A stretch of 64,000 nucleotides of DNA, taken from contig OZ024789.1 of NCBI GenBank assembly GCA_964017065.1, forward strand, positions 1,644,764 to 1,708,763, given 5' to 3'. The DNA comes from Haliclona indistincta. Lineage: Eukaryota > Porifera > Demospongiae > Haplosclerida > Chalinidae. How positions within the stretch are numbered: the stretch's first letter is position 1; the number at the start of each line of letters is the position of its first letter. Below are positions 22,306-34,993 of this stretch, piece by piece. The position numbers and the translations under genes are program-made. The notes under the pieces were generated by a model, which was not told the DNA's origin, did no database searches, and worked only from the letters and a program-made list of their open reading frames with translations.

Positions 22306-25300
22306 GAGTGTTATTCATGTTTCGTTCATTGGTTGCTAAAACAATATTTAGTTTAGACTAGAGCACATATCATAGCAGTACTGACCAGCATCACACAGTA
22401 TGCCTCATTGCACTGGACCAACACAAGACATAACAAGATTACCATAACACTATACACACCACACCGTGTGTTATTGACAGAAGCAATACATCTACCACAC
22501 ACACACTCACTCACTTGGAGTAAAGGATGAACATACAGCATCTTACATGAACACACACACTCACTAAAGGTTACCACGTGTACGTACGGCTTGACCTGGT
22601 ATGGTCATGTCTGTCATTGCACTGCAATCATAAGGTTGACTAGCTGTACTGTAATCACACTAACATGTGTTCACTAGTCACCTCCACACACCCACCCACC
22701 CATCCTACACTGCCAAGGTCCACAGATGGAGGAGACCTGACCACAACAACAGATGACAACACTACTAGACCCAGTGAACCAGACAGAACCAACTACTCCT
22801 ACACAACAAGTTTGACCTGATACAAGCAACAAGCTCTTTCAAGTAATCATTCTTCTCTCCCCCCTCTCCTCCTTCGCTCTCCCCTCCCTTCTCTCTCTCT
22901 CTCATTTCCTCAAGCATTCCCTAATCATTCGCACTCTCTTTCACCTGCCCCACTCAATCAATTCGTTCACCCACTTGGGGCACTTTCCCTTCAGCATAAT
23001 TCAAATGGTGCCAGGACACAACACTCTATCATGAATCCAACATACAATTATTGTACAAGTGCCATTACACTATCATGTGGGTATGAATGATTAATAATAT
23101 TATCAGACTAAACAGCATTAGCAAACCTAGTATACTAAGCGGAAAATTATCAAACAAAATGAACATGTATTCGTGAGCGAATTACATAATACGTTAATAC
23201 ATGAGAAACAGTCACGCTTATGTACATGTGTGAGTATCACTCACTACAGGATAAGGAAGAGTGATAAGGAGATGAAGTAATATCCTCAAACTAGCTGTCA
23301 ACAACACTAGTATAGTAGTGCATACCTCACTATAACACAATATGCATGTATCATAATCACTTGTGTTATCCAAATTAAGAGGATGTAACCAAGTGAGGAG
23401 CTGGCACACCCTACTCTAAGATGGTTGTTGCTATACACAACTCCATGTTCTGTTTGCTGACAAGACCACTACTAGTATGGCACTTATCATCTCAGATATG
23501 AAGCTACTAATATAGACTAGCTATAAGAGATACATACGTACTTTGATAGTTGAATTAGGGTGTGATCATGTGTGTGTGTGTGAACACAATAGAATTGTCC
23601 TTTAGCAAACTAATTTTTAGAATAGACTTGTATTACTCTATTGTGGTTTAAAGCTGAATTGAAGGGACTGTGACTCTTTTTGAACAATAGATTTTCAGGC
23701 GACTTTCATCTTTGAAGCTGCTGCAGTTTGTACTCATTAGTGGTTTTAGCACTCTTTTGAACAGTTACTAAAATGCTGTTAATCTTAGGGCTACTCACCA
23801 CTCTACAGAAGCCGTTCTCGTGCTAACCACAGCCGGTGAATGGGTTGTATTACTTGTTCAACAAAGCCCAGGTTGTTCCCACGATAGGCTACACATGTTG
23901 TTACTATGACAACAATATATAGCTGGGATATAGGAGTGTAGTGGAGTAGCCAGTGGTACAGTGATATTGTATTACACTATCATACCATTGTGACACTGTT
24001 AGTGAGTGCATTAGCTACTCAACTAGACTGATGTCATTAGGATCAATTAGAGTGCTCTAGTGAACAATGCATATTCCCAGCCACTTGGCTCGATACCAGT
24101 TCAGCACATGAACACAATGGCGTCATACATGTACCTGTACAACTATAATACAGTGTTAGCTTGTTTAGACAAGTACATTTCACTAATGTAAGCTTGTTTC
24201 ATGATCACAATATTTCTCAAATTAAAATAACTCAGTATCAGCTGTCGTTTAGATACATACATTATTTCCCAATGTAAGCTTGTTCCATGCATACATATAT
24301 CTTGTCATAATAAAATATGAATAAAAAATTTTTTTCTGAAATCTACAAATACAAATATCCCCACCAGATGGTGTTATGCTAGCAGAGGCTATGGTCCATA
24401 ACATGTGCTCTGTATGAGGTGCCCATTGGTCTGTTGGACTAATGACGCATAACGTTATTCACGAGCATTATTAACTATATTCATAGACAGATCCCAACAG
24501 CTGAGGAACTCCAAGAGCTCCAAAGACAAGATAACAAGCAAGGTAATGAGATTCATAGCTAGTTAATAACCACAGTTGTTAAGAACATACAATCATCAGT
24601 TAGGAGGTGAATACACAGCTTTGATGTCTTCTATCTTAGAAATTCACAATGTCAAGGGGTCACTGGATTATTACCAAGAAGAGGATATGGTGTCACAGTG
24701 ACCTGGTACCCACTGGTATCGTCATGGCACTGTTTACCAGTTGCTATAGCAACTAAACCCAACAGTTTCACATTACATAATGGTTTATTTCACTCTGATG
24801 TGCATTTTCAAAACAGTGGTTACCTCATCGGTTGAAAGATGGAAAGTTTTGAAAACACACAAACAAAAAACTTTTTATGATGAAAGGCAAGCCAATATTA
24901 TTGTTAAATCACCGAACATGAAAGTGACCACAATACGATTGTGTCTATGCTGGTTTACTGTTTATAGATAAAATCACTAGTTTGGAAAAAAACATATCCA
25001 CAAACTGTCAGTTTACTCTATCTCACTAAGCATGGACGATAAGCCGTGCTACACGAGGCAGAACTGACTACCGCATTTGTGACTAGGTGAATCACCAGGC
25101 AGGCAATGGGTTAGACAAGAATGGAACAGATGGCACGAACAAGGCAAATGATCTGCTAACAGAGACAACTAGTACTAATGGGCAAGTGGGAACAACTCAC
25201 ACGTATGGAAAGATTTGCTCACAACTCACACACTCACTCACTCACTCCCTCTCTCTCCCTACCTCTCTCTCTCTCACGGAGAGTATGGTACCTGTTCTAT

Positions 25301-26082
25301 GATGATAAGCATGAATACCGATTGACTATCACGAGACATAACAGACCCTGAGTTTAGAGTTTGTGGGACAAAAATTAACCCAGTTTCCATGTGACCAGGT
25401 CAGGCGACGAAATGCAAACAACCATGCCGACCAATAAACCACACACACAGGACACAGAGAATGCTCATTCGTCACAAAACACGTTCTATTCAACCATATC
25501 CAATAGCCTAATATATTGACATTGTATAGTAAATCCCATTGCTCTTAAGTCAACACTTCATCACGCACTCACTGACACAAACTGCCTACAACATGCGGAA
25601 GCTTTGCTAATCTGTGTACAATAGAAATACTTCAATGGTCTATGATAACAAAAATGGAACATCTCACTCACTCACTCACTATCAAATACCACCATTTTTT
25701 CTAAAGTTTCTCAGAAGCAGTATCACTGCACAGCAACAAATGAGCTCAACAGTACAGCCACACACTAATCCCATTATCAAACAACATTAAACCTTAGACA
25801 GGAATCCTTAAGAAAAATTACCAACGACAGCAGCCAAGGAACTATCCAATTTCAACACACACAAATCATTACTTATAGCAGACAGATCACAGCAAAGCTA
25901 TGAGAGGGCATCAGAATCGAAACCGATACAGTAATCGCAAGATAGTGATTCAAGTTGAAACGCAACATTGAAATATTCCAAACTTTATACATTTTGTTAT
26001 GTACTTTGCAGTTTGTTGACTTTTCAGATGATTAGTTAGTTTTAGAAATGTTAGTTTACTAGTGATGTGTTGAGGTTCTCAC
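22305..26082 (-). other. Large intron of PIM-A with orphan receptor-like exons
   Basis: This is the 3.8-kb intron between the VAIK exon and the catalytic exon, mostly AT-rich unique sequence with a TC/CACT-rich patch at 25227-25280. On the plus strand it holds three exon-like pieces resembling a receptor 3' end: about 24366-24417 (similar to exon 8, LAEAM), 24492-24541 (IPTAEELQELQRQ, ending in a GTAATG donor) and about 24640-24702 (HNVKGSLDYYQEEDMVSQ, stop). They recur at 53610-53945 in PIM-C. Confidence 0.5.
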
Positions 26083-26149
26083 CTTAGACCAGCCAAACAC
26101 TTTCGACTTTGGTATGATTTTGATAGCGACCTGGAAAAGGAGAGAGAGA

Positions 26150-26222
26150 GGGGGTGAGTTAGTGAGTGAGTGAGTGAGTGAGTGAGTGAGTGAGTGAGTG
26201 AGTGAGTGAGTGAGTGAGTGAG
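26150..26222. repeat. (GTGA)n microsatellite beside the VAIK exon of PIM-A
   Basis: About 17 GTGA units. On the kinase strand they read (TCAC)n, then CCCCTCTCTCTCC, then the acceptor of the VAIK exon. The PIM-C equivalent (55491-55521) is much shorter. Confidence 0.85.
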
Positions 26223-26821
26223 CACTACAAGGAAGCTCATTGTGTCAAGGGATGCTGAGATCCAATTATCTATGATCTAATATTGGTTACATTAATTCCT
26301 TCATCTCCCATACAATGACCACCACAACATTATAACATAATGCTCACATTATCTCCTGTTGCTAGCGATCTTCCACTATAGACCGATCCAAAACCACCAT
26401 TCCCAAGGACTAGTCCGATTTCGTAATAGTCCTCTAGTCTACGCTGCACCACTGGCGTGTGTGCTGTGAGGAAATTACAACATGCATCATTAATTAATTT
26501 TAATATAAAATCTAAGTAAGTATGTTAATATCTTGTATCGAACAAGTATGATTTAACTAGAAACATATGTCTAGTTTCCTAATGGACTGGAAGGGCAGAC
26601 CAAGGGTTCAAAGACCAAAGCACAAAACATGTTCAAATCTTGCACAATCTTGTCCAACCCTCTACAAGCACTTGTTATACACTGTGCACATTGGAGTTGT
26701 GCTAGCTAGCAGTTGGGACAATGGCAGGTCTAGTGATTGTGACTAGGATAAAAAATTATAAGTCACATGGCTGACCTGAACATTGTTATCTGATACAAAG
26801 CACATTACCTCTTTATCATGC

Positions 26822-27142
26822 CACACTCACTCACTCACTCACTCACTCACTCACTCACTCACTCAGTCAGTCACTCACTCACTCACTCACTCACTCGCTC
26901 AGTCACTCACTCACTCACTCGCTCAGTCACTCACTCACTCACTCACTCACTCACTCACGTACTCGCTCACTCGCTCAGTCACTCACTCACTCGCTCAGTC
27001 ACTCACTCAGTCACTCACTCACACGCTCAGTCACTCACTCACTCACTCACTCACTCAGTCACTCACTCAGTCGCTCATTCAGTCGCTCACTCACTCACTC
27101 ACTCGCTCAGTCATTCACTCACTCACTCACTCACTCACTCAC
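26822..27142. repeat. (CACT)n array starting at the PIM-A exon 1 donor
   Basis: About 320 bases of CACT with CAGT and CGCT variants. On the kinase strand it is (GTGA)n beginning exactly at the GT of the first-exon donor (27142), so every unit repeats the donor consensus GTGAGT. The PIM-C counterpart is 56622-56801. The overlapping open frames of Ser/His/Leu/Thr repeats are artefacts. Confidence 0.9.
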
Positions 27143-27167
27143 CCTGTGTACTGTTCGATTCCTCCAT

Positions 27168-27801
27168 ACTTGCTCGACGTTGTAGCAATTCTCTTCTAAT
27201 CAAAGTGCAAGCTGGTGACGTGGCTCGTATAGTATCTACCTTCACTGGACTGACGTGACACTTGGTAGATAGGTCATGAGATAACACGTTGATTCTCTGA
27301 GTGAGCATCATTTTTACAAGTGGGCCTGCAAATAGTGGGAGGGAAGGGTGAAGTCGGAAAGGTGAAGAAACAATGCATCAGTCAGCTGACAGAGGTCAGA
27401 GAGGATAGAGTTACACAGCTCTCTCACAAAAGTTTGAACAGTGTTTCACAGCAGGAGCTGCTAGTATAACGATACTATTCATTGATCATTGTAGGATCAT
27501 TCTCTATCCCTCAGACTCGTCACTGCTGCTGTGCGGTGGGCTCATCATTTGACTGCTCCCAGCAGCAGCAGCTGACAGGTCATGTGAGGGACTGGTTCCA
27601 GCAACTACACAGTACACACCACTAGCACCTCAACTACTGCACTCACTATAAGCAATAGAACAGTGTCGTCTCCACTACATGCATGCGAGGCTCACGTACA
27701 CTAGCACTGCAGGGAATTTATGACGTAGAATCGTAGATGCACGTGATACTCACAGGAAGTTTACGTTCCTCAGTTCGACGGGAGATGTACATCCTGATCT
27801 C
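27168..27801. promoter_or_regulatory. Shared divergent promoter region, PIM-A and NLR-2
   Basis: The 634 bases separate two start codons pointing away from each other. The region is homologous to 56827-58082 and in part to the upstream of NLR-3. Conserved pieces are GGACTGACGTGACACTTGGTAGATAGGTC near the kinase side and CAGCTGACAGGTCATGTGAGGGACTGGTTCC, CACTCACTATAAGCAATAGAACAG and CACAGGAAGTTTAC near the receptor side. No TATA box is certain. A bidirectional promoter is inferred from geometry. Confidence 0.5.
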
Positions 27802-30800
27802 ATGATCTCTATAGAGTTATGGCGTGCCCGGATAGGGCAGTTTAACGGCAAATGTCGATCTGGATCGAGTCTTTACTTCTGCTTTTCGTTTCTATTCGAC
27901 TCGTACTCTCGTCGTCGCAAGAATGACGTCTCCTCACAAGACCCGGACCCCAGCTCCCTGACCACAGCAGTCGCTAGCGAAGACTCTACTAAAACATTGT
28001 CTCCCTCGATTTCCTCGCCAGTTACATCATCAATTTCTAGTAGTTCTTCTCCTGATCTCTCTCAACTGTCAACTACAAGCCACACCTCCTCGTGTTCCTC
28101 AGGCTTGTGTCCCATCAAGAGTACTCTTGGTTCCAGCTCGTGGCTCAGTGTGTTCTTCTCGTTCTTACCTAGCTGCTCTCTCTCCTACTATAGTGGAGTG
28201 TATCGCTTAGTATTACGAGAGACACCTCTCATTATTCTACTGATAGCCGGCATCATTTCTCATCAGTTGATCATCTGTGCAGGTGATGTAGAGACTAACC
28301 CAGGACCTATAGCATGTGAGTGGTCTAATACTTTTACAGTGCAAATTACTGCCCTTACTTTCCACTGTAGCTGACAGACCACAATCACATGAGTTGATTT
28401 GTCTCAAGAAGGAAGATGGGACTAAACTTGAAGTTACAAAGTGGCTTTCAGCTCATGAAGAATGGCAGTGTGTAGACTTTGCTGAAATGCTGCTCAGAGA
28501 TGATGTTTCAGTGAAGAGATATCAGAATGAACACAAGAGGAAATACCATTTTCTTCGAGCAGTGTTGAGAGACTGGTTATCACGTGATGATGGTGACTCT
28601 ACTGATTCAGCTGTTCCACGCACTTGGTCAGCTCTTGCTGAGTGTGTCAGTGATGCTGGTCTAGATGGAGCACTAGCTAAAGCCATCAGAGACACTTGCC
28701 CTTCACCAGGTATGTGACATGTTCTAATTTCCGAATGCATGAGCTACGTTCATCTATACCCTACATGTATTATAATGGTTTTTGTATAATTTGAACAAAT
28801 ACAAGTTTCTTTATACCTACAGGGCAGAGACAGTACAAAGATGGTATTGGTGTGCAACTTACTAAACCACAAACATCACAACTAGACACTAGTGAAGGTG
28901 AGAGTCATATAACATTGTGAGTTAATGATTATTCATTACTGTCAGGTCATACACAGCAGTCTGATGTCACTCATTCACCATCACACACCACACCACCTTC
29001 TGATCCAGCTAGTCAAGGTACATGATATTCAATGAAAAATTTTAGTAATCTTATTCATTTCTGTTCACCAGCTGGTCCCGCCCACTCCACACCACACCCC
29101 CTCACCACCTACCAGCAGTATCTGAAGGACCTGTACAGTACAAAGTATCCTGACTACTCAAAGCAACAGTTCACCGTCAATCGTCCGAAGCATATCGTCA
29201 ATCTGGTCCTGGTCCACAAGGAAAAAAACCAAGGAGACAAGTTACAGCGAGAGTGCCTCCTCTACCAGTTGCATGGTAATATAGACCTGATCCAACAGAA
29301 GAAGACTCCTCTCACTAAGGACCAGATCACAGTACTAGCTAGTGGGGCTACAGCTCGTAGGGTACTGATAGAGGGTGCACCAGGCATCGGCAAGACCACC
29401 TTACTGTGGCAGCTCTGCCACCAGTGGGCAGATGGTGAGCTACTACAGCAGTGGGAGCTAGTAATCCTGGTGCAGCTGAGAGACAAGACAACACGAACTG
29501 CCCAGTGCCTCTCTGATCTGCTCTACCATCCTCGTCAGCACATTAGAGAAGCTATCTGCCGAGAAATAGTAGAAAATGAGGGAGAGAATGTACTATTTAT
29601 TTTCGATGGGTATGATGAGTTGTCTGATGACCAGCGAACAGACTCTCTCTTCATAAGGTTACTACGACGAGAATGTCGTGAACTTCGTAAAGCCACTGTT
29701 GTGGTGTCCAGTCGTCCCTTTGCTACCAAAACACTGCCACACCAGTTCAAGAACAGCTTAGATCAACATGTGGCGATTGTTGGTTTCAATGAGCAGAACA
29801 TTGAGACCTACCTGACCTCAGCATGTGAGAACAACCCTGAAATGCTGAAGGACCTGAAATCATACATCTGCACTCAAGCATTCATTTCATCAGTACTCTA
29901 CAATCCTCTTCACTGCACCATTGTGACTGAGCTTTACCTGCAATACTGGCAGAGAGGAGAGAAGGGCTTTGCTCCCAGCACTTTGACCCAGCTGTATGAG
30001 GCTCTTGTACTGAATCTATTGCGACGCCAACTGGACAGCGATATTGATGATCTGAGTGAGCTACCATCAGATGTCAGCCATCAGCTGAACCAGCTTGGTG
30101 AGCTTGCTGCCAGGGGAATAGAGCAGAGAAAGTACATCTTTGATAACGTTCCCAGTGATACTCTCGGTTTAATGCACTCAGTGAAGCCACTTCACGATTA
30201 TCGCGCTAAACGGTCATCATCTCACAGCTTCACTCACCTAACCCTTCAGGAATTCTTAGCCGGTCGTTACTGGTCCCAGCTTCCTCCCCAACAGCTAACA
30301 AAACTGCTACAACGACACGACCTGTTTCCGATACAACAGTATCTCGAGGGAATGCACCGAGTGGAGGATGAAGAGTCTCTCCGAGTGACTCATTGGCCTG
30401 TGTTACTATTCCTGGCTGGTCTCACTACCATCCCTACTGAACTAATCACTCCACGGACGTATTCATATATGGCAGACTCGGAATCATGTAAAGGTAGTTA
30501 TTATTAGTCAAGTTAGCTACACCTTAAGACATCAATGTTAAGCTTTATCTAGCTTATCACTAACTGCTTTTTTTCCATAATACACAACTATGAAGATCAT
30601 AATAATTATTAATAAGTACATTCAGTACCAGGAGCACATAAAAGGAAGGAGTGTTCAATTCCAATGCACGTAATGGAAATATCCAAACGTAAACTCCGCT
30701 GCGTGCTGTGTGCAGCGCACGTAAGGCTTACTGTCTTCCGTGATTTTCAAGCTGTTTGTTACGAGCTATGGGCCGTCTTGTAGGCAGAAAAATTAAGGAA

Positions 30801-32584
30801 ACAAAAGGAAAAAAAGAAAAGAAACAGATTAGCTGGCAATCTGGACACCACGCCCGTCAAAAGCTACCGACCGGTGAATGGCCGCTTGCCAAAAACTTCC
30901 TGATAAGGAACTTTTTTAGATGCGCACAGCGCCGCACTTTATTTTTGGATAAATCGCGGCAAGACGCTCCTGTCAGTACTCACTCTCATAATTCATTAAC
31001 ATATTTTATTTTCTCCCTGTTGTATTATTTGGTTTATTAGAAACACGTACAAGATTAACTTTTGTATCTGTCTACTAATAGATGTTGATCTGATCAAGCC
31101 CCACCCCTCTCTGTGTCAGCTGCTGTTTGAGTCTCAGTCTACTCAGCTAGTATCCTCTGTGTTCAGTGGGAGGAGGGTTAAGCCTGCCTACTACAGGTCG
31201 ACCTCTCCACTAGACTGGTTTTCAACAGGATACTGTATCACTCACAGTGACATCACCACCTTATGGAGTGTGGAGTTCAGTGTAGGAGTCTTTTCTCCCT
31301 CTCCTCAGTGTCTTCAAGCATTCTCCTCTGGTCTCCACTCCTCATCCACCACCACACACAGGACTGAGGGAACTGGATCACTGACTGAACTGATTCTTAA
31401 TACACAACATTTTAGTCCTATCTCTCCATATCTTGAGATCTTTCCCTCTCTATTCCCATACTCACAGGCTATCACAGTACTGATGTTGTATGGTAACCTG
31501 TGCTCTGATGATAGAGGTGTCCCTGTGCTGCAACAACTCTCCCACTACTGCCCACAATTGAGAAAACTGCACCTCCCTAGATTCCACCCACCATACTTGT
31601 CATTAGTACCTCAACTCCCTCAGCATACACTGGACACACTCCACCTCACTCTACCCCTCATGAAGGATGACAGTGTTCTTTGTCTTCTTCTCCAGCAGTG
31701 CCTAGCACTAAAACACCTCTCCCTTGAATCAAACCAGTGAGTCTGTACTATTACAATAATTCATTTAATGTGTTGCTTTGGTCAAGCTGCAATAAAAATA
31801 TATTAAAATATTTCATGATTGTAGAAATGTTCACAGTGCGCTACACACAATGTGCTATAGTCTGTAGAGTCATCTTGATATTGCGCAATAGTAATATTGA
31901 CTTCATGTTAGTGAACCATGTAACAATTCACTATTAGTACAACATTGGTACAACATTTTGACATAGAATGTTTGATTTTAATTGCACAGATACCTTGGCA
32001 TCACTCCCTTCCTGACCAGTATCTCACCTCTTCTTGCTGGACAAATAGAGCACCTTGAACTATCGAGTTTCTCAATCACCAGTGTAGCATGTGTAGGGGT
32101 ACTAGTACACTCACTGACATCCCCTCACTCCTCTCTACACAAGCTGGAGCTGTCTTTCTGCACCATCTCCTGCAGTGACTACCATCACCTGACCACAGCC
32201 ATAGCCACCAGTAACCTGACACACTTTACTACCTACGATAGTCTCTACAATGATGTCACAGCAGCCAAGGAACTAGCCACAGCACTAACACACAGCAAGA
32301 CACTGGAGGAGGTTGAGGTGAAGGAGAGCCCCGAGATGAACAATGATGTGGCAGTAATCCTAGCAGAGGCTATGAACCACAGTAGTGTGAAGAAACTGAC
32401 AATAGGAGTACTTAGCAAAGGTACTGTATTAGACTGTAACTACCCAAAGGACAGAGTACACCTTAGAGATAGTATATTTGGTATTTATAATATTATTTGA
32501 CATGCTCATTTTGTTTTTCACTTTCAAGTTTTCAAATCAACAAACAATGATTACAATGTGTCACTGTATAGTATAATAGTATAG
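27802..32584 (+). CDS. NLR-2: 2A-bearing DEATH-NACHT-LRR receptor lacking the acidic exon
   Basis: Exons 27802-28315, 28371-28709, 28823-28897, 28946-29017, 29072-30493, 31082-31736, 31990-32420, 32529-32584; 1188 codons including stop, all phases consistent. The 2A Gly/Pro are residues 168/169. The DEATH exon has its own first half (SHELICLKKEDGTKLEV; FAEMLLRDDVSVKRY) and a second half identical to NLR-3. NACHT shows GAPGIGKTTLLWQL and LFIFDGYDELSDDQR. The region after the NACHT core reads QLDSDIDDLSELPSD, the NLR-4 subtype. The small acidic exon of NLR-1, -3 and -4 is absent; because both neighbours are phase 1, exon 5 can join exon 7 in frame. About 390 bases of unrelated sequence (30620-31010) occupy its place. 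Its start faces away from PIM-A and its end meets PIM-B. Confidence 0.85.
30620..31010. other. Replacement sequence where the acidic exon should be in NLR-2
   Basis: This part of the intron has no match in the other receptor units. It contains a GC-richer stretch with ACTCCGCTGCGTGCTGTGTG and a Lys-rich open frame that I do not consider a gene. It is either an unrecognised insertion that removed the exon or the scar of a deletion. Confidence 0.4.
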
Positions 32585-32728
32585 TAACTGGGTAGTAGAT
32601 CATTATATCAAGTGATAATAGGTCAATGCTGCTGCAGGGAGTAGCTCCCAGCTCAGTATAATAATGATGATTGAATTGGTTCAACTATATTGGATTTGGA
32701 TAATAGTACATTTGTCACTGGAGCAACA

Positions 32729-34226
32729 CTAGCAATGACTGATCTTGAGTTGTGCCTTGCGTCTGTTCATTGTAGGAGTCCGAGGCATAGAGTGGTCCAG
32801 GGGTATGGCTAGTCTACGTACAGGGACTGGTGCCTGTACTGCTAGGGAGAGTACTGGACTGTGGCTGGGAGTAGCTGAGACTGGAGAGAGGATGGTTGGA
32901 GGACTAGGAGTGCTGGGAGGACGAGGAGAGGCAGAGGGTCGCTGGTGGTGAGAGAGATCACGAGATAGAGGAGGAGAGAAGCTGGGAGCAACAGCAGCAC
33001 GATGCAGAGAGGAGGGCTTCTGAGATCGGGCGCTGGTGGAGGACATCTTCATCCATGGGTGGTTGATGATCTGGTGTAGACTGGGTCTGTCCTGAGGAGT
33101 GATGGACAGCATCCAACGAATGAGAGACTGTGCCTCTGTAGAAAAACACTAGTAACAACAGCACACCAAATCATCGCTCACTCTCTCTTACCGTGTGATA
33201 TGGGTACTTGGAAGCCGATCTCAGCTCGGATGATCTCGTGGTCCTCTTCAAAGGGGATGTCTCCCTGGAGCATATCAAACAGCAGTATACCCAGTGACCA
33301 GACAGTGGCTGGGACAGCATGGTAGCAGTGTTGGGACAACCACTCAGGTGGACTATACACTCGTGTACCTGAGATGAGAAAGAGACACATCATCCCAGTA
33401 CTTGTAGATGTTGGTAGCTCAGTTGAAGTGATGGATTACATTAGAATCATGTTCATAACCTAATTACACTCTAAGATATCACATGTTGATTTCATCACAA
33501 CAGCCCTAGCTCACAACACCACCAGTGGAGCTAGCTCACAGCACAGGTGTGTGTCACAGGTGCAGTGATGACTATGGGTTTCTACTAACCAATGCAATAT
33601 GCTGACCTGGCTTCATACGATAAGCTACCATAACATCGTGCTACCACTAGAGCTGCAATATGACCAATGCATAGCACTCTCACATGCTTTACTAAGGTGT
33701 GTTCAGTGAATATTGGCAGTCATCTTGCTTGGTTATGAAATTTCATCAATTGCTTATTGTAATGTGTTTCAGACACACCTGAACACATCACATAATATAT
33801 GTCAGCTAACCCATCGTCACTACTATTTTTCTAGGACCGTAAATGTTTTTTTCTAGGACCGTAAATGCTCAGTGAACAGTTCTTCACTGTAGAAAGTCCC
33901 TGATCCAAAGTCTATCAGCTTGATGTGGTGATTCTGTAGGTCTATCAGTATATTCTCATCCTTGATGTCTCTATGGACCACGCCCATTGCATGGCAGTAC
34001 TGGATTAGCCTAGTATCTGACGGAACAGGAACTGGCCTGATCGCTCACTAACCACACCCTTCTGAGTGATGTAGTCGAATAGGTCAATGTATTTTTCTGG
34101 TTTCTCCATTACGATATAGAAGTGAGCCTTAATCTTGTCCTCGAAATAGTCTAACATACGAATAATGAACTTGTGACGAAGTTTGTGCAGTAGAGCTACT
34201 TCCCTGGGTACAACCTGACCATTAAT
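32729..34226 (-). pseudogene. PIM-B: truncated, frameshifted PIM-like kinase
   Basis: Minus-strand exons recognisable: 34226 to about 33870 (catalytic loop [17 protein letters not shown]), 33368-33192 ([17 protein letters not shown]) and 33135-32729 (C-terminal tail). Compared with PIM-C, one base is missing near 34006 and two codons are added in the LDYFED region. The 3' edge of the first exon with its donor is replaced by a sequence bearing two direct copies of TTTTTCTAGGACCGTAAATG (about 33826-33866). No Gly-loop or VAIK exon is found upstream, where the gypsy element and unrelated sequence lie. It is a pseudogene; tail to tail with NLR-2. Confidence 0.8.
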
Positions 34227-34228
34227 CT

Positions 34229-34380
34229 GAGAGAGAGAGTGAGAGAGTGAGTGAGAGAGAGAGTGAGAGAGAGTGAGAGAGAGTGAGAGAGAGTGAGAGA
34301 GAGTGAGAGAGAGTGAGAGAGTGAGAGAGTGAGAGAGTGAGAGAGTGAGAGAGTGAGAGAGTGAGAGAGTGAGAGAGTGA

Positions 34381-34456
<76 letters not shown>
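34229..34456. repeat. GA/GTGAGA microsatellite at the PIM-B acceptor
   Basis: A compound run: GAGAGAGT and GAGAGT units, then pure GA. It adjoins the catalytic exon of PIM-B exactly as in the other two kinase copies and is the longest of the three. Confidence 0.9.
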
Positions 34457-34461
<5 letters not shown>

Positions 34462-34993
34462 GAGTGTTATGTTCATGTTCATTCAGGAATAACACAACGT
34501 TTATTCATGAGAGTTGTGCTAAGACATTACAAGATTACCATAACACTATACACAACCAAACGTTATAGATAAACTCCACCCACCATGGGTTATAGGATTG
34601 GATTGGAACTGCAGTCTGTGGACGGTAGTGGGTTATTGGCTTGGACAGCAAATTAGCAAGAAACAGTCATGTTTGATGATAGTCACCATAAATGCATGTC
34701 CATATAACTAACTTGTCATACATAACTTCCATTCAACATACAAGTTACCATTATCAACAAAATCATTAAAATCTACCTCTACGTATATGTAATGTCAAGA
34801 CTATTGACTTCCATGTTGTTGTGTATTCAGAGACAGACCTTGTTATCATGTAATATAGTCAGTCACATGTTATGTCACGCTACTGTTCAGTTCACAAGCC
34901 TATGTTCTGTATAAATACTGCTGCATTATTTTTAAAAAAGAGTTCTTGTGTTCTGAAATGCTGTGAACATTACATTGGTGGCAGCGGTGGGAT

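Larger units (their letters stand above)
20837..27167 (-). pseudogene. PIM-A: PIM-family Ser/Thr kinase, frameshifted
   Basis: Minus-strand exons: 27167-27143 (MEESNSTQ), 26463-26348 (Gly loop LGNGGFGSVYSG), 26130-26083 (VAIK), 22250-21883, 21485-21309, 21249-20837. The order and motifs are those of animal PIM kinases: EKPEKYIDLFDYIT hinge, [12 protein letters not shown] catalytic loop, [16 protein letters not shown], and [20 protein letters not shown] Ser/Pro-rich tail of about 100 residues follows. Compared with PIM-C, the 22250-21883 exon has seven extra bases (AAAATTA near 22138), which breaks the frame just before the hinge and soon meets a stop. Unless the extra bases are an assembly error, this copy makes only an N-lobe fragment. 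It runs tail to tail with NLR-1 and head to head with NLR-2 (start codons 635 bases apart). Confidence 0.82.

Noticed and set aside
26783..27258. Long Ser/His/Leu/Thr open frames over (CACT)n, and similar at 34196-34495, 54459-54665 and 56548-56917
   Set aside because: A tetranucleotide or dinucleotide repeat without stops is open in several frames at once; no conserved protein is encoded and each overlaps a PIM intron.
30756..31040. Lys-rich open frame inside the NLR-2 intron
   Set aside because: Short, low complexity, no splice context and no similarity to the other units.
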